Shown here: positions 26,830-37,261 of the stretch, piece after piece
Position numbering within the stretch: the stretch's first letter is position 1
Layout of the letters: every line of letters begins with the position of its first letter
Assembly (NCBI RefSeq): GCF_902459465.1
Contig: NC_047076.1
Span: 2,307,488-2,371,487 of the forward strand
Direction: 5' to 3'
Origin: Asterias rubens
Taxonomy: Eukaryota > Echinodermata > Asteroidea > Forcipulatida > Asteriidae
DNA length: 64,000 nt
The notes under the pieces: model-generated
Seen by the model: the letters and a program-made list of their open reading frames with translations, nothing else
Told to the model about the DNA's origin: nothing
The model's database searches: none
Program-made: the position numbers and the translations under genes

Positions 26830-27910
26830 TTTTGGAGGCAGTTTCGGCAATTTGAGACAGAGAGGATCTTATACCACGAGGTTTTGTTCCAGGTTCTGTA
26901 CAAAGTCTCTAAACGTACGGAGAATACATCTAATATTATACATGTAGATGTATCCGCGGTAAATAGCCTTTATGACAACACATATGGGCCTACCCGTATA
27001 ATTCACGAGCCGCATTATTAGTCACACGCTTTCTGGTACCAGCAAAATGAATGCAACACTGGTGCTCCTTACATAATATTTGATAGTTAGTAGGTCAAGA
27101 CAATAAATTATGCATTTATCTTGAGTTCAACCCCCCCCCCCATAAAATAAACACACCCCAAAAATAAATAAAAAAATAACTTGAAATTAAAATTAAACAT
27201 TGTTTGCATACTTTAAACTAAAATAAAGTATATCCATGATTGTTTGCTTAAGTTGTTTCCAATAAATTCAACACTATTTTTGAATAGGTGTGTGACATTG
27301 TAACAAACATTGTGCCCATCTGTTTTTTGTTTTGCTTTGCTTTGTTACATCCATTACTGTTATTAGATACGGGGAACATGACCAAGATGGCGGTATCATG
27401 ATTAACGTTGATCTATGTGGCCACCACGGACGCCATTTTGAAACACTCGAAGCAGCGTGGAGCAGAAGACACCGAAAGTAAGTTTTCTCATGTCTGTGAT
27501 TTGATTTGATTGGTCCGAGGTGATATTTCTGTCAGCTGCACCCGCATCACCTCAGACCAATCAAAACACAGATATAGAAATCTTATACATCACTGCACAT
27601 GGGTCATTCCATGTCAGACCAACACACTTTTTTACCGCATGTCTTCCGATTTTGATAAAAATTGCTGTGATTGTAGGTCCTTATGAGCAATGAATGCACA
27701 GCAATTTTTAGCCCGATCGGACTTACCATGTGGTCAGGGCAGAAACCACTAAAATCTGACATTGTAAGGGTAAAATACCACCTTTTTGGTAAAAATATGT
27801 CATAACCATGTCAATTATCATCACATATATGCAAATTTGGTATCAAAATGATGAGAATTGCATGCTCAAATCAGTTCTTTTGTCAAAAATAAATTTTCTG
27901 AAATGAAGGT
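26830..27910. other. SDR upstream region; possible non-coding exon
   Basis: No coding sequence recognised. At 27371-27477 a GC-richer block has two YY1-like motifs (CAAGATGGCGG, GCCATTTTG) followed by a good donor GTAAGT at 27478-27483. A short hairpin (GATTGGTCCGAGGTGAT with its complement) occupies 27493-27580. Confidence 0.35.
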
Positions 27911-28268
27911 CACTGTAATCTTTAATATGTTATCGTGACCTTTGACCCAGTTTTTGAAATAATGTATCATTCCCAAAATCAATGAAATAAAAATCTTTTG
28001 ATAGAGCATGTCTTCCTCTACCAGAATCCACTAAGAAACAGTTGGGCTCTTCAAAATTTACAACTTTATGACTATTTTTGTACAAGTACCGTGATCTTTA
28101 ATATGTTATCGTGACCTTTGACCCAATTTGTGAAACAATGCATCATTCCAAAAATCAACAAAATAAAAATCACTTGATAGAACATGTTTTCCTATATCAC
28201 AATCAACCAAGAAACAACTGGGCTCTTCAAAATTTACAATTTTATTACCATTTTTGTACAGTTGTTAG
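27911..28268. repeat. Two-copy tandem repeat, about 180-bp unit
   Basis: GATCTTTAATATGTTATCGTGACC occurs at about 27916 and 28092, followed by matching sequence to CTTCAAAATTTACAA. Identity is high but imperfect. No coding content. Confidence 0.8.
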
Positions 28269-28919
28269 GTCACAAACTAGTCAATTTATATACTTTACAT
28301 AATAAATCCACCAACAAACCTCACTCTTCTGTTTCTAAAGTTACTTAAAGTGTTCATGGTTTGCGATTTGTTTCTTGTTGAGGGCTGATGTGGTTTAATC
28401 AGAATCAGAATTTAAACTATCAGCAGTGACACACCCAGGATTTATTATTTTTTGGGGGTGGGCCATATTTTCCCCACAAATTTCTTTCGAAGATTTTAAA
28501 ACAAAAAATCAAAACAAATCAAACAAACAAATTGAATACCTTGGAGGGGCTGGGATCAATCCCCAAGACCCATCGTCCCCCACCCCCCCCCCCTTTCGGG
28601 TGCACCACTGTGATTATTAGTGATCCCAGTTAGAGATTACATCAAGGTTGAGATGGAGAAGCTGTCTGCCTTTCTTCAGTAGATCACAAACTTATGCAGT
28701 CTTACTTTAACCCCCTGTGATGAATCTTGAACAACAAATTAATGCATAGTAACTTTCTGAGAAATCCTCAAGAACAATTTGTTCACCATGCTGCAACTCT
28801 GACTTCAGTGCCCATTTTAATAGAGCTGCTCAGCAGCAGATTTTGTGCCAACTGTGCGATTTCCATTTAACCGTATAGCACACGAAAAGGCATGCTAACC
28901 TTCCGATGAAGTCAGAGTT

Positions 28920-29225
28920 GCAGGGTTTCAAGATAATGATAGTGGAAAGCTTCCCTTCAAATATTACTAACTGAGGTCCTTTAGTTTTTGAGAAATTGGT
29001 AAAACAAGTCACAAACTAATTTCCGGGAAGACGACAATTATTTTAGCATGTAAAATCCCCTTAACCAGTTATGATATTATACCATAATCATAGCAAAACT
29101 GGTTAATACGGTTTTACATGCTAAAACCGAGACGAAAATTATTTCTTGTTTTAATCATTTCTCAAAGATCCACAGCACCTCAGTAAGTAAAATTTCAAGG
29201 GAAGCTTTCTACTATCACAATCTTC
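28920..29225. repeat. Foldback element inside the duplication
   Basis: AGCATGTAAAAT...AACCAGTT and AACTGGTT...TTTACATGCT form a central hairpin (about 29045-29127). GGAAAGCTTCCCTT and AAGGGAAGCTTTC lie inverted further out. It is present in both copies. Confidence 0.65.
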
Positions 29226-30013
29226 AAACTATTTAAGTTTAAATGTAAATCTGTGGACATTGTGTTTTGTTAACTGCTGCAACCCTAGTGTTTGAAAATC
29301 TTAACTTTGGGCTGGTAAAGCTCTGTGTATTAATTTTTTATTTCCCTTTCTTGACGAGACGTTCTTTGGAAAATGCAGTAGATTTCGTTGTTCCATGTTT
29401 GATGAATGAAAGTTCAAGGCACTGGACACGTTCGGTAATTGTCAACAACTCTGGTTACTGGTTGCTAAAGGACCCAAGTAATCTTAGACAGTAGCTGGGC
29501 ATGCAAAGAAGTCACTTTAGATGAAAGTATTGGGAATTGTACGTATTACTTGTAAACAATAAATAATCATATTGTGTAAGTACTTTTGGCATGTTTGTTT
29601 TTGCTGCACTGTACGTTCAATACTCTTTTGTACATCATGTACTGTCATCAAAAGTTCAGTTGTTATTTCAAACTCAACATGTCTGGCGTTAGCAAACATG
29701 CAGACATGGTTTTTCCCCAGTTTAAGAAACGTGTTGAAAATTACACGCATGGCTACATGTGTATTGATCAAATACTACATTATTAGTCATGGTTCGTTCT
29801 GGGCGTTGATTTTTTTTTATGCAGTGATGTTTGACCCCCCCAAAAAGGCACAACAAAGCTTTCTTGCGTCAGATCACAAGCAAAAAAAAACACCACATTA
29901 TATTTGCCATACAGACGCTGTACTCGTTTGTAGAATCACACAGTATTTTCGAGTCGTTCCGTTGGCCGTTCCAGTGCACTGTTGACCGTCACTATCAGAG
30001 GTACACCCACAAA

Positions 30014-30265
30014 ATGACAAAAATGTTCACTGCGTCTTCGTGTCGTCGTCGTACTGCAACGACTACATGTGTTGTCGTAAATGTTCAATGGAATCAATTG
30101 ACCAATTGGCTGCCCCCAACTACTACATATTATTCAAGTCCGCGCGACCTGTCATTAAAGAAATTGAGAAAGATCCCCAACTCTTGTACAATGCCACATA
30201 CAAAAGATCATTAGTGACACTCACCAAGCTTAGCAGCAGAACAAATAACTCCTCGAAAACTTCCC
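30014..30265 (+). pseudogene. Broken first exon of the cystine-knot-like gene
   Basis: Homologous to the intact exon at 31706. Both share SSSYC, a PQLLYNATY block and TLTK. After the ATG (30014) a 19-base deletion removes most of the signal peptide and shifts the frame, so translation from this ATG gives an unrelated 67-residue product. Homology stops near 30265 (AAACTTCCCC), where sequence like the far 3' flank of the intact gene (34490) begins. No second exon is present before copy B. It is best read as an inactivated paralogue. Confidence 0.8.
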
Positions 30266-30398
30266 CTTTCTTTAGACGTTCTTTGGAAAATACAGTAGAT
30301 TTTGTAATTTTGTATTCCATTGATGAATGAAAGTTAAGGGCACTAATTCTGAGGTCTCGAAATCAAATTCGCGGAAAATTACTTCTTTCTCGAAAACT

Positions 30399-32084
30399 CC
30401 CTGTGATGAATCTTGAACAACAAATTAATGCATAGTAACTTTCTGAGAAATCCTCAAGAACAATTTGTTCACCATGCTGCAACTCTGACTTCAGTGCCCA
30501 TTTTAATAGAGCTGCTCAGCAGCAGATTTTGTGCCAACTGTGCGATTTCCATTTAACCGTATAGCACACGAAAAGGCATGCTAACCTTCCGATGAAGTCA
30601 GAGTTGCAGGGTTTCAAGATAATGATAGTGGAAAGCTTCCCTTCAAATATTACTAACTGAGGTCCTTTAGTTTTTGAGAAATTGGTAAAACAAGTCACAA
30701 ACTAATTTCCGGGAAGACGACAATTATTTTAGCATGTAAAATCCCCTTAACCAGTTATGATATTATACCATAATCATAGAAAAACTGGTTAATACGGTTT
30801 TACATGCTAAAACCGAGACGAAAATTATTTCTTGTTTTAATCATTTCTCAAAGATCCACAGCACCTCAGTAAGTAAAATTTCAAGGGAAGCTTTCTACTA
30901 TCACAATCTTCAAACTATTTAAGTTTAAATGTAAATCTGTGGACATTGTGTTTTGTTAACTGCTGCAACCCTAGTGTTTGAAAATCTTAACTTTGGGCTG
31001 GTAAAGCTCTGTGTATTAATTTTTTATTTCCCTTTCTTGACGAGACGTTCTTTGGAAAATGCAGTAGATTTCGTTGTTCCATGTTTGATGAATGAAAGTT
31101 CAAGGCACTGGACACGTTCGGTAATTGTCAACAACTCTGGTTACTGGTTGCTAAAGGACCCAAGTAATCTTAGACAGTAGCTGGGCATGCAAAGAAGTCA
31201 CTTTAGATGAAAGTATTGGGAATTGTACGTATTACTTGTAAACAATAAATAATCATATTGTGTAAGTACTTTTGGCATGTTTGTTTTTGCTGCACTGTAC
31301 GTTCAATACTCTTTTGTACATCATGTACTGTCATCAAAAGTTCAGTTGTTATTTCAAACTCAACATGTCTGGCTTTAGCAAACATGCAAACATGGTTTTT
31401 CCCCAGTTTATGAAACGTGTTGAAAATTACACGCATGGTTACATGTGTATTGATCAAATATTACATTATTAGTCATGGTTCGTTCTGGGCGTTGATGTTT
31501 TTTTATGCAGTGATGTTTGACCCCCCCAAAAAGGCACAACAAAGCTTTCTCGCGTCAGATCACAAGCAAAAAAAAAAAAACACATTATATTTGCCACCCA
31601 GACGCTGTACTCGTTTTAAAAATCACACACATATTTTCAAATCGTTCCGTTGGTCGTCTCTAGTGGGTGTTGACCGTCACTATCAGAAGTGTTACACCGA
31701 CAAAAATGACAACCATGCTCATCACAGCACTGTTGATGGTGACCGTCTTCGTGTCGTCGTCGTACTGCGAAGCCTACTCATGCTGTCCTAAATGTTCAAC
31801 CGAATCAATTAACCAATTCAATTACCTTCAACTACAACAGATTGTGTCTCAGCGATCTGTCATTGAAGAAATTGAACAAGATCCTCAACTCTTGTACAAT
31901 GCCACATACCAGAGATCATTTGTGACACTCACCAAGCAGCAGAACCAGGAGATCCTAAGAAACTTCCCTGAAATATTTAGGGATCGGGAGTCATTCCTAA
32001 ACACTTCCTCGACAGTCGGGACAGTTAGCCAGTCACCTGCAGGCGATGGAAGAACACGTCGATCAGTGTCTCAGCTCGTATGCC
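30399..32084 (+). repeat. 1,686-bp tandem duplication, copy B
   Basis: Second copy of the unit starting at 28713. It contains the intact coding exon, so its 3' portion aligns with copy A only as far as about 31965. Confidence 0.9.
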
Positions 32085-33865
32085 CGCCCATATTGGGATC
32101 TCAACCTCTTATTATAGCGCGTAAACCAAACGGAGATGTTGTTGAACTTGTGCAGGTATGTATATGTAATGGGTTTTCTTTGACTGCGGAATGGTCTCTT
32201 TTCTTTTTCTGGAATATTGATTTGTTACGCAGGAAAGCGGTCTCATCCAACGAACCTTTAGAAAAACTCAGATTTTACAATTCGGGAAAGGAAACTCAAA
32301 CACTCGTATCTTTGAGATATCTTTCTTATAATTCAGAAAAAGGCTTCTATATACCGGGTGTCTCCAAAAAAAACTTAACACTTTTGAAATGGCTGCCGAA
32401 TAATAAAATATACGATTCTGGGGGGGGGGGGGGAAGGGTTTAGATGTATGGATAGCTTATGGTCTCAACTTTCATATGACATCAACAGTCCGAAAATAAT
32501 TCAAGCCTGCTGGGTGAGCACTGCTCACTTTTGTCAAGGATATGAAAATTAGGCTGCGCAGGAATTAGCCTTCCAATTTGTGAGCTTACAAAATTGTAGG
32601 TGATATGATAAACTCAGAATCAATACTGCTATCAGTTTGGGTTTGCTAAGTGAATTTTTATAATTTATTAACCATTTTTTGTATGCATGGGTGATGCTAC
32701 TTGTGCAATTTCCATGTTACAAAATGTTTTTTTTTTCACATCTGTGATTTTGAATAAAAACCTTCACCCCACATTTCAGTTATTGTAAGATTTGTTGAAC
32801 ATTACATTGGTTTTTCTTAAAGGAACACGTTGCCTTGGATCGGTCGAGTTGGTCCTTGAAAAGCGTTCTGTAACCGTTTGTTATAAAATCTGTATGGTTA
32901 GAAAAATGTTGTAAAAGTAGAATACAATGATCTACACAAATATGCCTCGAAATTGCGTGGTTTTCTTTTTACTTCGTCGACTAACACTGTCGGCCATTAA
33001 ATGGCCGACCGTGTTAGTTCGCGACGTACAATGAAAACCGTGTTATTTTGAGTGATACTTGTGTTGATAATTATATTTTACTTTTAAAACATCTTTCTAA
33101 CCATATGCATTTCATAACAAACGGTTTCAAACGCTTTTTATAGACTAACTCGTCCGATCCAAGGCAACGTGTTCCTTTAATAACCAGATGAGGATTAAGT
33201 AAATTGATTATTCAAATACGGTTTGTTGAAAAAGGGAATGTCACAGATGTTGGCTACTTGTTCTTTAGGTTACACATTGACCTGAAGTAGCCGACATCTT
33301 GGATTGAATTTTGTAAGCTACAATTAAAGGACGTACTTCTCGCAAAGGGAAGACTAATTCCTGCGCAGCCTAACTTTCATACCCTTCACAAAAGTGAGCA
33401 GTGCTCACCCAATCATAAACTATTTTCGGACTTGTTGATGTCATATGAAAGTTCAGACCATAAGCTATCCATACACCTAAACCATTTCCCCCAGAATCAT
33501 ACACTTATTATTCGGCAGCCATTTCAAAAAGTGTATAGTTTTTTTTGAGACACACGATATCTTCAACATCGTTCTCTCCCCATCCGTCCATATAGGCTAC
33601 CAATCATGATCATAAACTACAAGAAAAGGCAAAAATTTACTATTGTTTTTTGCAGATGTCTGGGCAAGGAATGAACCAGTGGATTTTGGAAGAAACCTGC
33701 CAGTTCCCGAACGACCCTACTCTCACCCATCTGAGATGTTGTTTAGTTGAGCGCCATGTGATTGCACTCTTCATTAATTTAAGCCAACTATCGCAGGGAC
33801 TTTCTGCCAATGACTTTGACTTTGCGGATATCGTCGTACAGTGCTGTGCAACATTTAGAGACTAA
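31706..33865 (+). CDS. Secreted cystine-knot-like precursor, 219 aa
   Basis: Two exons, 31706-32155 and 33656-33865 (TAA), joined in phase 0 across a 1.5-kb GT-AG intron. The N-terminus MTTMLITALLMVTVFV is a signal peptide. A pro-region with NAT (65-67) and NTS (99-101) glycosylation sites leads to a furin-like RTRR (116-119). The mature part (about 100 residues) has exactly six cysteines at 126, 165, 178, 179, 213 and 214. A dibasic site followed by six Cys, with NQWILEETC before the second Cys and a CC near the end, recalls the neurotrophin/Spaetzle cystine-knot ligands; IL-17-like folds are an alternative. It would act outside the cell as a ligand. A second start (Met4) is possible. A tandem broken paralogue lies upstream. 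Confidence 0.72.
32350..33560. mobile_element. DNA element with about 220-bp inverted arms
   Basis: The left arm 32350-32580 (GGGTGTCTCCAAAAAAAACT) and the right arm 33345-33560 are inverted copies with high similarity, including TGAGCACTGCTCACTTTTG. The centre is occupied by an independent MITE (32821-33176). The whole structure sits in the intron of the cystine-knot-like gene. Confidence 0.8.
32821..33176. repeat. TTAA-type MITE, AGGAACACGTTGCC family (copy 1)
   Basis: Flanked by TTAA on both sides (32817-32820, 33177-33180). The ends read AGGAACACGTTGCCTTGG and its complement. The arms extend almost to the centre, meeting at GGCCATTAAATGGCC. The second copy is at 63297. Confidence 0.92.
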
Positions 33866-33877
33866 ATCCGAAACTCA

Positions 33878-33955
33878 AGGATTAACAAAACATGTTCTTA
33901 AGCTAATCCAAGCAGGATTAACAAAACCTGTTCTCAACTAATCTAAGCAGGATTA
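33878..33955. repeat. Short tandem repeat in 3' UTR
   Basis: AGGATTAACAAAAC-TGTTCT units of about 37 bp occur twice plus a partial third, immediately after the stop codon of the cystine-knot-like gene. Confidence 0.75.
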
Positions 33956-34077
33956 ACAACACATTTAACAATAATTTGGGTATTTTCTGTTCCATTTCTT
34001 TATACTGTATTTTACATTATACACAATATATACAAAATACAAATAATAATATTATACTCTTTTCTTCAATAGTAAAC

Positions 34078-34378
34078 AGCAGCTAAGCACAACAAAATTA
34101 TGTTTTCTAGAATAAGGTTACCAGCCCAAAAAAAAATTGACATGTTCCATTTGTAACCGGTATCCTACTTATTTTTGCTAAGCAGAGCAAGATAATAAGC
34201 TGCTTAACCATTCAAAGAGCTGCTTCAGCAGAAAAGTTTTCTTACGAATTTTGTGCTTAGCAAAAATTAGCAGAATTCCAGCCAGAAAGGGTGCATGTGA
34301 CATGGTGTTTTGTTGAGTAACTTTACTGTAGTAAGCATAATTTTGCTGTTTAATTAATAAGCAGCTCTAAGGGGCCCT
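34078..34378. repeat. Decayed CAATTTCATAGAGC-type foldback
   Basis: CAGCTAAGCACAACAAAATTATG at the left and CATAATTTTGCTG...AGCAGCTCTAAG at the right are inverted. Confidence 0.5.
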
Positions 34379-34559
34379 GGTATAATTATGGGCTTGTAAA
34401 CTTGTTTGAGGGAATGGATTTTACATACAGGGCTAGTCTGGCGCAACCCAGTTGGGCTGTTTTAGCTTTTTTGTATGAATTTTTCATTTCCCTTTCTTTA
34501 GACGTTCTTTGTAAAATACAGTAGATTTTGTAATTTTGTATTCCATTGTTGAATGAAAG

Positions 34560-34950
34560 TTAAAGGCAGTGGACACTATTGGTAATTACTCAAAATATAC
34601 TCATAGTATAAAACCTTAATTGGTTATAAGAAATGGGGAGCTGTTGATAGTATAAAACACTGTGAGAAACGGCTCCCTCTGAAGTGACGTAGTTTTCGAG
34701 AAAGAAGTAATTTTCCACGAATTTGATTTCGAGACCTCAGATTTAGAATCAGAGGTCGAAATCAAGCGTCTGAAAGCACACAACTTCCTGTGACAAGGGT
34801 GTTTTTTCTTTCATTATTATCTCGCAACTTCGACGACCGATTCAGTTTAAATTTTCACAGGTTTGTTATATTTTATGCATTTGTTGAGATACACCAAGTG
34901 AGAAGACTGGTATTAATTAGACAATTACCAATAGTGTTCATTGTCTTTAA
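34560..34950. repeat. TTAA-type MITE, GGCAGTGGACAC family (copy 7)
   Basis: Starts TTAAAGGCAGTGGACAC and ends GTTCATTGTCTTTAA, with the central CGAGACCTCAGATTTAGAATC hairpin slightly decayed. Confidence 0.85.
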
Positions 34951-35298
34951 AGCCATTGGACACTTTCGGAACAGAATTTTTTTTAAAGTTTACAGATTTA
35001 CAAATAACTTACAGGGTTTACAGAAGGTTATGGTGAAAGACTTATCTTGAAATATTATTCCATGAAATGCTTTACTTTTTGAGAAAACATTAGAACAATA
35101 TCAATTCTCGATATCGAGAATTACGGATTTATTTTACGTGCGGAAACAAGGGTGGGTTTTCCCCTTATTTTCTCCCGACTCCGATGACCAATTGAGCCTT
35201 AATTTTCACAGGTTTGTTATTTTATATATATAAGCTGTCATACACCAAGTGTGGGCCTTGGATGATACTGTTTACCGAACGTGTCCAATGGCTTTAAA
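34951..35298. repeat. TTAA-type MITE, AGCCATTGGACACTTTCGG variant
   Basis: The ends AGCCATTGGACACTTTCGG and CGAACGTGTCCAATGGCT are inverted and abut the neighbouring MITE at a shared TTTAAA. Confidence 0.8.
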
Positions 35299-35470
35299 GG
35301 CACTTAGACACGTTAGGTAATTGTTAAGACCAATATTCTCACTTGGTGTATCTCAACATTATTATGCGTAAAATAGCAAACCTGTAAAAATTTGGGCTCA
35401 ATTTGTCACCAAAGTTGCAAGAGACAACAATTATTTTTGAGTAATTACCAATAGTGTCCAGTGCCTTTAA
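35299..35470. repeat. Deleted GGCA-GGACAC MITE
   Basis: AAAGGCACTTAGACACGTTAGG at the left and AGTGTCCAGTGCCTTTAA at the right, only 170 bp long. Confidence 0.7.
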
Positions 35471-35987
35471 TATTGGGTTACCTCACTTAAGAAGCTTTTA
35501 ATATAACTTTTTATTGTACACAGTTGAAACAAAAATAATTTAAAAAACTAAAAAAAAAAACTGGAGAAAATGAACATTGGTTAGGACAGTTCTTAACTCA
35601 TTTCCAAAAACTTGCATTAAAAAACCTGATGAACACAATCAAAAATAAAAACCGAATTCGAATGGAGATTTGACAAGAATTTCCGAAACATGTGGTAGTA
35701 ATAATAGTGGCTCGTTATAGCGCTCCTAGCAATCACTTGGTGACACTCATTGTGGGAAAAAAGGCACGTATCCTTCTTTTTTTTCAAAAAGTCGAGACGC
35801 TAAACATTTTTTACAAATTCTTGCCGAACAGGTGTCAGTAAACTTTTGATTGGAAAAATAGAATCGTACCAAGAACTGACTGATGTTATGGCGATCTAGT
35901 GAACACAATTGGCAAATCACTGCTCTTAAAAAATAGAGATAACTGCATAAAATAAAATAAATACCCGCTCTTTGGAAAAAGAACAAA
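35471..35987. other. Intergenic, no gene seen
   Basis: AT-rich sequence between repeats; no exon or RNA signature recognised. Confidence 0.4.
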
Positions 35988-36137
35988 CAATGGGAGACTT
36001 TCTGGGACGATAGAGGGCAGCAGACTTACCGGGTAAATCCATTGTTCTCAGAATTATGCGCATGTTCAGAACTACGTAAACAATGGAAATTTACCCGGTA
36101 TGTCTGCTGCCACCTAGCGTTGGAAAGTCTCCTATTG
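35988..36137. repeat. Short hairpin MITE, CAATGGGAGACTTT family (copy 2)
   Basis: Inverted arms with CAATGGGAGACTTTC, GCAGCAGACTTACC and AAATCCATTGTTCTC. Same family as 19543. Confidence 0.85.
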
Positions 36138-36304
36138 TACAAGGACATCCACTCTATTACAAAGGGACACTTTTGAGACGCTGAGCTGACAGCAGCAGGC
36201 ATAAAGGTCCTGTTTTCAATCAATGTAACTGTTTAGTTTTTATGTTTTTGTAAATTCTGTATATTTTGTGTATGAATAGTGTTTTCTTTGAAAAGTCAAA
36301 AAAG

Positions 36305-36327
36305 TCAATCAATCAATCAATCAATTT

Positions 36328-36371
<44 letters not shown>

Positions 36372-36399
36372 CTCAATCAATCAATCAATCCATCAATCC

Positions 36400-36438
<39 letters not shown>

Positions 36439-36455
36439 CATCAATCCATCAATCA
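36305..36455. repeat. (AATC)n microsatellite
   Basis: About 37 tetramers with a few ACTC and CATC interruptions. It produces long spurious ORFs rich in Q, S, I and N. It is followed by TTTATATAGCGCC, as in some SINE tails. Confidence 0.97.
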
Positions 36456-36881
36456 GAGGAAATTTATATAGCGCCAACATCAACCAAAATTGTTCAAAGG
36501 CGCTCAAGACAGTAACATGAAATGAATTACAACACACTTGTTGGAAAAGATAACATTTGAGAAGTTTCTTGAAAATGTGAATAGTGTTAGAGCATCCTTG
36601 ATAAGATTTGGAAGAGTTTTACATTTTTTGGGTCAGTATTGTGCGCGTAGGTTTAAGCACGCGCACAACTGGCGAGAACTGTGAAAAGGATTATTTACAG
36701 GACTCCCATTGAAATGTGCACATTTTACAAGAACTCTGATTGGTGGATCAGAAAAGGCCATTCTCTTTCCTGCTCTTACACCATCTGCTATTCAAATAAA
36801 TAACAAACACGACAAGACAATTTCATTTTGCACAGCATTATGTTCACTCTGATACAAATATTTACACCAGGGTTTTGTTAA

Positions 36882-37261
36882 AGGAACATTACAGAATTGG
36901 TCAGAAACAAAATCGTCTAAGATCACAGATTAACATAAAACTTACTTGGTCTAATGATGATGATAGAAAAACATCCCTTGGAACATTTCTGTCTGAAATG
37001 TCATACTTGATGAGAAATAAATCAAACTAATTCCCTGCTTGGAGTTTATCGCTCAGTGAGCGCTTTATTCATTTTCTTTTTGAATTGATGTCATGCAAAA
37101 ATGTGTATTTGGTGTTCCACTTTTTTCTCGTGACCCAGATGGCAGATGGTTCTCAAACTTCTACAGGTTTGTCAGTTTATGTATATGGTGGATTACATAA
37201 AGTGCCTACACTGCCAGCAACTGTTTTGTTTAATAGCAAAAACCAATTCTGTAATGTTCCT
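36882..37261. repeat. TTAA-type MITE, AGGAACATTACAG family (copy 1)
   Basis: Flanked by TTAA at 36878-36881 and 37262-37265. The ends AGGAACATTACAGAATTGG and its complement are perfect. Its right target site contains the stop codon of the ankyrin gene. A second copy is at 49437. Confidence 0.92.

Larger units (their letters stand above)
28713..30398 (+). repeat. 1,686-bp tandem duplication, copy A
   Basis: Starts CCCTGTGATGAATCTTGAAC. From 28713 to about 29880 it is almost letter-for-letter identical to 30399-31565 (offset exactly 1,686). Divergence rises sharply beyond that point, across the leader and coding exon. Copy A ends in MITE debris (30330-30398). Confidence 0.93.

Noticed and set aside
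26356-26850. 164-aa minus-strand ORF overlapping SDR exon 1
   Set aside because: Exon 1 ends at a GTAAGT donor; the remainder is chance readthrough into a decayed LINE end.
36266-36520. Ser/Ile/Asn/Gln-rich ORFs of 78-84 aa
   Set aside because: Translation of the AATC microsatellite.
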